64,000 bases of DNA from the NCBI GenBank assembly GCA_037178625.1, contig CM074136.1, forward strand, positions 2,356,001 through 2,420,000, given 5' to 3'. Shown piece by piece: positions 57,178 through 64,000 of the stretch (position 1 is its first letter; the number at the start of each line of letters is the position of its first letter). The position numbers and the translations under genes are program-made. Below the pieces are notes generated by a model that saw only the letters and a list, made by a program, of their open reading frames with translations, was not told the origin of the DNA and did not search any database. The stretch comes from Skeletonema tropicum (taxonomy: Eukaryota; Bacillariophyta; Thalassiosirophyceae; Thalassiosirales; Thalassiosiraceae).

Positions 57178-58897
57178 TAATAATGTAAGTAAACGTAAGA
57201 TCGTACTCCTTCGCTCCACAACTCTTTCTTCCTGAGATCTCTCTACATAGTAGTTACGTCAGAAATGTGACAAAAATCACATTTTGGCCGGTACGGAGGT
57301 CTCTCAAAGCTAGTGATTTGTTAGGTGGCGCCATTTGTGGCCAAGTACTCTGTCACATTGTCGGGTACGGCGCTAGTTAAATTTGCTAGCAGAGCGCGGG
57401 TACGAGGGCTTGATTTGTCATTCTCGGAGTAACTTTTTTTAGCCAGAAAAGTGACAACTGTCTCCGTAGGAACTCCTACAGAATGTGATTTTGTCATTCT
57501 GGAGCGGGCTTTTGTAAAGCCTGTAACGCACCATGATATTTTGAGCCGCTGGTAGCATCACGTCAAAAGCACAAGACCATCACCATGGTCAAAGCAGCAT
57601 CGTCGACGAGTAGCAATGAGAAAGAGCAAGAAGCAGCCGCCTGTTAGAGGGCGGCGGCCAGCAGTATCTTAGCAACAAATCAAGTTCAAAAAAACATCGC
57701 CGCCGATCGGTGCCGTGGCGGCAAGTGGCGGCGGCGGCAGCAGCTTCGGTGTGGACGGAGGCACCGTCGATTTCGATGCAGGCGGGTTGGAATTCACTGT
57801 CTACAATGAATCAACAATGAAAGAAAAAGGGAAGCACTAAGCTTCCTAATTTATGGATTTCATGACAGCCTTCCATGGAAAAAGATGGTGATGTGTGCGT
57901 GTTTGATTTCCAGGCTCTCAAATGGATGCTCGAGTGAGGAATGTGAAGTGTGGAATCACATGGTCGTGCGGTGAGGGGTAGAAACCAGCAATACTTGTAG
58001 CAGCCCGATGCTGCTGCACGCTTTTGGACTGAATATTATAGACTCGGTCGCAATGGGAGCAAGACCTGCCATACAATTCACTCGGTGTGAACGAAATCAA
58101 GATAATGAAACTCGATAGAAATATTCGAGAAGAAAGTTGTTTAGGACTGTATGGAGCGTCTATGTGATAAAAAAATTCATTACGATGTTGCGATGGACGA
58201 TATAAGAGAGTTTTATGGATATGAAACGGAACTAACGAAGATAATTGATGCAATGCTAAAAGACAGGCAATGATACAATGTAGAGGGCGGGATTCAGCCC
58301 AATCTCCGCTGACATAAGACTATATTAACATTATATAATGTTTTTATTCGAGCAAATGCTATCGTTGCTTTCATTTTGGCGTGTCCGTAATATTGAGGTT
58401 CTGCCTGGCTGCGCACCCACCAAGCCCCCTAGTGGAAACCTACCTTGTGAGACTCCCATCTCAAATCTGTCATTTTCTACGTTATCATCACTCATACGTA
58501 CATACGGTCTAGTTTCTAGTTACCTTCACTTTTATCTACTTTCTCTTCTATCTATCTGGTGACGCTTGGCTAGCTGCGGTGCGACAGAGAGAGTGACTCC
58601 CCAAATGGGATGAATGACCGAAAAGACGCAAGTGCGTCGGGCAGAGAATTTTTTGACTCTAGCTATCTAGCTACTTAGTGAAGGCTAGGCGTGAAGTACT
58701 TATGGTACTTATGAGAGTGACCGATGTCTCCTTCGCTCGCTTTACTGGAATACTTATCAGTCCTCAGCTTTTACTTTCTGATGGACGAATAAACCTAAGA
58801 AAAAACACAACAAGATGACGCGACGCTTCGATGAGAGGTTCAGTGATTAGTGGTGGGGTTCGTTTACAAAGAGGTTTACATCCACTTGAAGAACTAG
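57178..58897. other. Loop of the inverted repeat, no gene recognised
   Basis: It includes a possible inverted pair around 57258-57290 and 57478-57505 (AAATGTGACAAAAATCACATT versus AATGTGATTTTGTCATT). An Ala/Gly-rich stretch at 57580-57840 (MVKAASSTSSNEKEQEAAAC, then TAG) may be the N-terminus of a decayed gene. Confidence 0.4.
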
Positions 58898-59079
58898 AAG
58901 CATATCACTACTTTGATAATTACTTTTCGATCATACTTAAGACTGTTAACTCAGACGGGACGCAGAAGTCCGTCTCGCTTTTGATAGAAACCTCTCGACA
59001 ATATGCAATGCCGCAGAATGAACACATCACTTGCATCATCGGTGCATTGCCACGTCACATGCACAAATGCATCAAATGA
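58831..59079 (+). pseudogene. Unknown protein fragment, inverted copy at 63855-64000
   Basis: An 82-residue frame with LEELEAYHYFDNYFSII and SVSLLIETSRQYAMPQNEH. The piece at 63860-64000 (minus strand) shares it: LEELEVYHYFDNYF, then after a frame change KSVSLLIETSRQYAMPQNEHITCII. Synonymous differences suggest coding origin. Family not recognised. Confidence 0.45.
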
Positions 59080-59687
59080 GAAGAGAACGCGATGAAATCT
59101 ATAACTCTAGTGAAGGCGTTCACTACTTATACCTACCATACCATATCAAACGTTGTCACTGTAGCAATGAGCCGCTTCTGTAGTGGCCCAAAACACTTCC
59201 TACGAAAGCATATCAGCTATAACTGCATATCAGCACCACCCATACGGATTGCGTTCCTACAAGCTATGCTACAACTTCGCAGATGACCTTATGCGGCCAA
59301 GTTGTGAGCTGGCTACGTTACAGTGGAGCACCATACCGTATCAAACGTTGTCACTGTAGCAATGAGCAGCTTCTAGTGGCCCAAAACACTTGCCTACAAT
59401 AGCACATCGATATCATCTAGATAGTGCGTGTGGACATGAGGATTTCCGATGCATGCGATCATACTGATGCGGTGAAGCAGGCGTGAGGCGACCGATGCCC
59501 GATCAATTCCTTTGCGAGGCGCGCTGTGCGTCAGAGAGAGCATAATATTGAAGGGATCAGTGAGGCCTTGGGTGGATACGAGAGATACACGTCCGGAGAG
59601 ACAATAGCCGTGTCTCTAATCTTGTTGGATTGTTGAGGGGGCTCAAACGATGCGATCTATTGGAGATTGATGTCGACTAGCACTGTA
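59080..59687. repeat. Short direct repeat in the loop, no gene
   Basis: About 59144-59200 and 59326-59398 share ATCAAACGTTGTCACTGTAG and GTGGCCCAAAACACTT. The rest is unassigned. Confidence 0.5.
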
Positions 59688-60713
59688 ATATTTTATATCG
59701 GCGGTGCTGTGCAGTAAAGAGGGGCGATAAACCATTCCTAAAGGCAACCAACCCGCTCCCTCGACTCTACTATGCTATAAATACAACGGCTTGGCACTCT
59801 GGAGCGGAAGTAATGACTGCACAACGTCGCCTACGTGGTGAAAAAAATACACAATTTGTCGTTTCCGTCGAACACAACAATCAAGTGACAATTAATGCAA
59901 ACGGCGTAGATATCGACCAAACAAGTATTAATAGATCATTATTATGATAGTATACATCCATGAGAGTAATATTAATAGTGAATATTATGGATAACATCAT
60001 ATTTATCAAGTATTACATCTAGAATAATTTACATAAAATACCAACAAATAATAACATAGTTTATCTGGTATTAAACTCTACCTTGATGCTCCACCAACAC
60101 ATAGAAGTCTTCTATTCGATTATTTGAACGTGTGGTACAAAGAAAACCACCCAACTTCTGTTATGGGCTCTTTAGAAAGTTGATCATTGCATACACTCTG
60201 GCTAGAAAAATAAATTACCTCTCACTGATAAAATGTGCTTTATCACGTACTAGTTGATGTTTGAAAACACTCCAAGTATCCAAAGACGCCTGCCATGTAA
60301 TATATATCGATTTTACACGAGGAAACCCTCTCTTTAGTCGTATATCACCACGGAAATGTCGATGGGAGGGGTGACGGGAGGTAAGAGTTGTGGATTTTAT
60401 GCCGTTGATGGCGACGTTAATTTATTAGTTTTCGGTGAATCAACTGGGTATTGTGGTCGGTGACGCTTATATTAAGATGTATACTATCGAATAAGTCGAG
60501 AATCATAGGTGATTATAGTAGTTGTGCATAACTGTGGCCATAGGAGTGGAGGACATCATGGTGAGAGTGTAAATTATGGGATTCGGAGTTTGGATTTTGA
60601 GCGGTGCCGGTTGGCGAAGGCCTCTCTACGAAGGAATCAAACCCTCTAGCTACGGCCAAAACAGCGATTGTACAGTAGGAATACTACACAAAAACACTTG
60701 TGTTCTACCTTAA
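59688..60713. mobile_element. Truncated relative of the 3398-5001 element
   Basis: It is similar to 3967-5001 with many differences. It keeps the right end (CACTTGTGTTCTACC, then TTAA at 60710-60713) but lacks the left TIR. Its right boundary is the inner end of the right gmd arm. Confidence 0.7.
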
Positions 60714-63140
60714 CTGATATGACGTGCATCATTGTCGCGTCGGTCATTCACCTAAAGTCATTCTCTCTGTCACACCTATACTTATACTTAAGTGTGGGTC
60801 CTCACTTCCAATACTTCACAATTTCTATCCGTCTTTGTGTGTCGCCAAAAAAGCTCTGATTCATCACAACATACATAGCCAATGTTTTAGTTAGCGATCC
60901 TACGTCTCAATTTTTCAGTGTGAGACTGTCGAATTATAAAACGTGGAACAAGAGCAGGATTGGGTAGAATGAAACACGGTCATCATCGTGAACGAAGAAA
61001 ATAACCCAAGTACTCCCGATTATCAAAAAACACGCTTCATCAGCCCCCCTTTTCGGTCATCGGCATGCAAAAAATGATCCGTATGCACTCATTAAATTCA
61101 CTTTTGATCTCTGGTAACTACTACATCCAATCCTTCCTCCTCCTCTCGCATATACATCTACACAATCATGTCTGAACTTACTCACTCCGGAAAAGTCGCT
61201 CTCATCACTGGTATCACCGGCCAGGATGGATCTTACTTGACAGAATTCTTGTTGTCCAAAGGATACACGGTACGTTCAAACAATTATGTCTCTTGTATGT
61301 GGCGATTTAAGTTGACTGTTCGATGGTATACTTGTCCCAGGCCGGCTTTACAGAAGGATGTATGACTTCTTTTGCTCTCAAGTCAATGAGGTTCTTTTCT
61401 TCAGGTTATTCTGCGTTGAGCACAGATGCCAGAAGAAATGTTCTTTGGAACTTTCATGGCATATAATTGAGCTTGGAAATGGACACTGCTGGATTAAATG
61501 GCGACAAATACATACAGCATTATGCAGCATACCGATCAATCGCTAAGAATGGAACTTTTCGGGGAATATTCGCATATCTTTCAATCCATCTATTTATCTC
61601 AAATGATATGTATGATGCAAAGAAGAACAATGGCCGACCACACAAGTTACACAAGATATGTTGGGCATTGTATAACGGCTGGATTTTGGCCACACTTTCA
61701 CACAAAAATCTGCATCGCAAATCAATTACTCACATATTGCCTCTTGCCTTTCATTACTTCTCTCTCAGGTCCATGGTATCATCCGTCGTTCTTCTTCATT
61801 CAACACCGGCCGTATCGATCACATCTACCGCGACCGTCATCAAACTGGCGTCAAGCTTTTCCTCCACTACGGTGATCTCTGTGATGCTACCAACCTTATT
61901 ACAATTATTGCCAACACAAAGCCCGATGAAATCTACAACTTGGGTGCTATGAGTCACGTTAAGGTCTCATTCGACATGCCTGAGTACACCGCTGACTGCG
62001 ATGGTGTTGGTGTTCTCCGTATGCTTGACGCAATCCGCGCTTGTGGACTTGAGAAGACTTGCCGCTTCTACCAAGCTTCCACCTCTGAGTTGTATGGAAA
62101 GGTCCAAGAGGTGCCCCAATCCGAGACAACTCCTTTCTACCCCCGTTCTCCCTACGCTGTTGCTAAACAATATGCCTTCTGGATTTTGGTGAATTACCGT
62201 GAAGCTTATGGAATGCATCTTACAAACGGCATCCTTTTCAACCACGAATCTCCTCGTCGTGGTGCTACCTTCGTGACGCGTAAGATCACCATTGCTGTGT
62301 CCCGTATCTCTCAAGGACTTGAGAAGACTCTCTTCCTTGGTAACATTGACGCTAAGCGTGATTGGGGACATGCTCGTGATTATGTGAAGGGAATGTGGAT
62401 GATGCTTCAAGCTGATGTTGCTGACGACTATGTTTTGGCCACCGGAGAGACACACACAGTGAGGGAGTTTGTTGAGAAGGCATTTGCTGAAGTTGGCACT
62501 ACAATTGTATGGAAGGGAGAGCGTGGAACTGTCGATGAGGTTGGAGTTGATGCTGATGATGAATCCAGAGTTCTTGTTCGCATTGATCCCCGTTATTTCC
62601 GTCCTACTGAGGTTGAATTGCTTCTTGGAGATCCTACAAAGGCAAAGAAAGAGCTTGGATGGGAGGCTGAATTGGGCTTTGAGGGACTTGTGAAGGATAT
62701 GATGGCCGCTGATTTGAAGATGGTAAAGGGTGAAACGATTGACCCCGAGGCTCCCAGACCGTAAACAGGCAGGTTGATTTGCCATTACCAATACAGTTCT
62801 TCTCATAATTTAGGAAAGTAAAATATGTGCATGTATGTGTCAACACATAAGGGTGTAGATAAGCTTCCCCATAGCTCTATGCTCTAACTTAGTATTATGA
62901 AAATTATTCTTGAGAGCACCGCTTTGTGTGGACACATGTGAATGTTAAACACATCATGTGCATCACAAGAGTCTAATTTTTACTTGAGCTATCTTCTATC
63001 CAACACACAAGTGCGTAGCGATGATTGAATATCATTGATATAGCTTGCATACTGTCTTTTTGAGAAAGTCTCACCAAGTCGATGGCGATAGACTTCGGCA
63101 TTGAGAAGCTCATAAATGTATGTTTGCCTTCTCGCGAGCC
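60710..63140. repeat. Right arm of the large inverted repeat
   Basis: Mirror of 54391-56826. Beyond 62820 identity drops, but motifs such as GAAGGCAAACATACATTTAT and the frame TYIYELLNAEVYRHRLGE remain recognisable. Confidence 0.85.
61168..62764 (+). CDS. gmd: GDP-mannose 4,6-dehydratase, copy 2
   Basis: Exon 1 61168-61269, exon 2 61769-62764, intron 499 bp (donor GTACGT, acceptor CTCTCAG). 365 residues, complete, with the same motifs as copy 1. The exon and intron differ from copy 1 by only a few bases (one base in intron length; silent changes around 62200 and 62507). Such near identity, including the intron, means recent duplication or gene conversion. Confidence 0.95.
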
Positions 63141-63195
63141 TCGCTATCCAAATCTTTTTGGGCGGAATCGATGTGTTTTTGCTGCAGTATTTCAT
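62989..63195 (-). pseudogene. Unknown frame shared by the outer arms
   Basis: Contains RRQTYIYELLNAEVYRHRLG; the left arm (about 54385-54540, plus strand) reads RRQTYIYELLDAEVYRYRLG in one frame. Conservation of this frame across both arms suggests a real coding segment, perhaps the end of a coiled-coil protein. Not identified. Confidence 0.4.
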
Positions 63196-63199
63196 TTGT

Positions 63200-63855
63200 T
63201 GACGTGAACGATCAAATTGTTCCTCTTCAGCCTGGCTCTAGCCTAAACTATTTGATTTTTAGTGGCACAACAAAGCTGCTCATAGCGATAGCTTCCCTCT
63301 GTCGACGATCTCAATCCAGATGATTCGTCGATCTCTTTCCCAAGTTTCCTCAATGATGCAGATGTTCACATTGGTGAGCGGTGCTCTTGCAAAGGGAAAT
63401 GCGTTTATCGAGTTATGGTGGTGTTGGAAGTGGAGATTAGAGGACAAGCAAGTGTGTCATGACGTCCAAATTTGAAGATTCGTGTCTATGATGACATAAT
63501 AAGGATCTCCACATCCGCTACACGGGGAATCTTGAAGAACGGTCTATCATTATTGGTAAATCATCATTGGTCAATATGTTTGCTGACTTATTAGTGAATG
63601 CTTCAACGTCGAGCGGAACATCAAACAGATGAAGTGCTGGAATGTTGCTTGCTGGAATGTTGCTTGGTTGACGTAACTGTCGGAACTTAGTCAACTGTGA
63701 TAGCAAACTGAGTCAACTGTGATAGAAATGGGTAAAGGGGAGGTAACGCTTTGAAGGTATCGTTTACGACGATGTTGACAATGCCCCAATGAAAGAGTGA
63801 GTGAGATTATGGTAGTTTACTTGTTCTCTTCTCATTGAATGCATCTATGATGCAA
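63200..63855. other. No gene recognised
   Basis: It contains a short tandem duplication (TGGAATGTTGCTTGC / TGGAATGTTGCTTGG near 63639-63670) and another (GTCAACTGTGATAG twice near 63691-63725). No credible gene. Confidence 0.4.
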
Positions 63856-64000
63856 GTGATGTGTTCATTCTGCGGCATTGCATATTGTCGAGAGGTTTCT
63901 ATCAAAAGCGATACGGACTTGTGCGTCCCGTGTAAGTTAACAGTCTCAAGTATGACTGAAAGTAATTATCGAAGTAGTGATATACTTCTAGTTCTTCAAG

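Overview
The window looks like nuclear DNA of a microalga, most probably a diatom. The evidence is short GT-AG introns of about 80-500 bp, moderate GC, a large COG3899-type AAA ATPase with a kinase-like N-terminal region and C-terminal TPR-like exon, decayed LINE and Pif1/Helitron fragments of a kind I associate with diatoms, and abundant inverted-repeat elements. The taxon is an inference from gene style, not from a marker gene. There are no prokaryotic operons. Protein families were recognised by eye, with no database search.

Layout. 1-3.2 kb: a RING-type protein whose frame continues, after one in-frame TAG, to the window edge, then an alpha/beta hydrolase of the monoacylglycerol-lipase type. 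3.4-5.0 kb: a 1.6-kb element with perfect 21-bp terminal inverted repeats (TIRs) at TTAA. About 6.6-22.05 kb: tandem copies of a 1.5-kb unit encoding a small unknown protein; one copy is split at 7173/19296 by a 12.1-kb insertion with 29-bp TIRs and a TA target duplication, and the empty site survives in the next copy. Inside the insertion are tandem repeats, about 5 kb of G-poor DNA, a broken coiled-coil protein gene and a 1.4-kb foldback element built from 9-bp units. 22.1-26.4 kb: the AAA ATPase gene, copy 1. 27.2-29.0 kb: another TIR element. 29.0-30.3 kb: a decayed LINE. 30.7-32.5 kb: an EF-hand membrane protein. 33.0-34.5 kb: a choline/ethanolamine kinase. 34.5-36.7 kb: a transglutaminase-like gene with a frameshift. 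37.0-38.8 kb: an amidase pseudogene. 38.8-43.1 kb: degenerate sequence and palindromic elements.

43.1-54.0 kb is a second, shorter version of the 21.5-38.8 kb segment. It holds an intact second AAA ATPase gene, a helicase fossil, the truncated start of the transglutaminase-like gene and a less damaged amidase copy; the hydrolase, EF-hand and kinase genes are not repeated. 54.4-63.1 kb is a large inverted repeat carrying two divergent GDP-mannose 4,6-dehydratase genes with the same protein sequence. Their mirrored upstream regions end exactly at a TTAA that, on one side, is the boundary of a truncated relative of the 3.4-5.0 kb element.

The genes that seem alive (lipase, AAA ATPase x2, EF-hand protein, choline/ethanolamine kinase, GMD x2) do not form one pathway. 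The theme is genome dynamics: segmental duplication, inverted duplication, and elements inserting into repeats, with the pre-insertion site of several elements visible in a sister copy.
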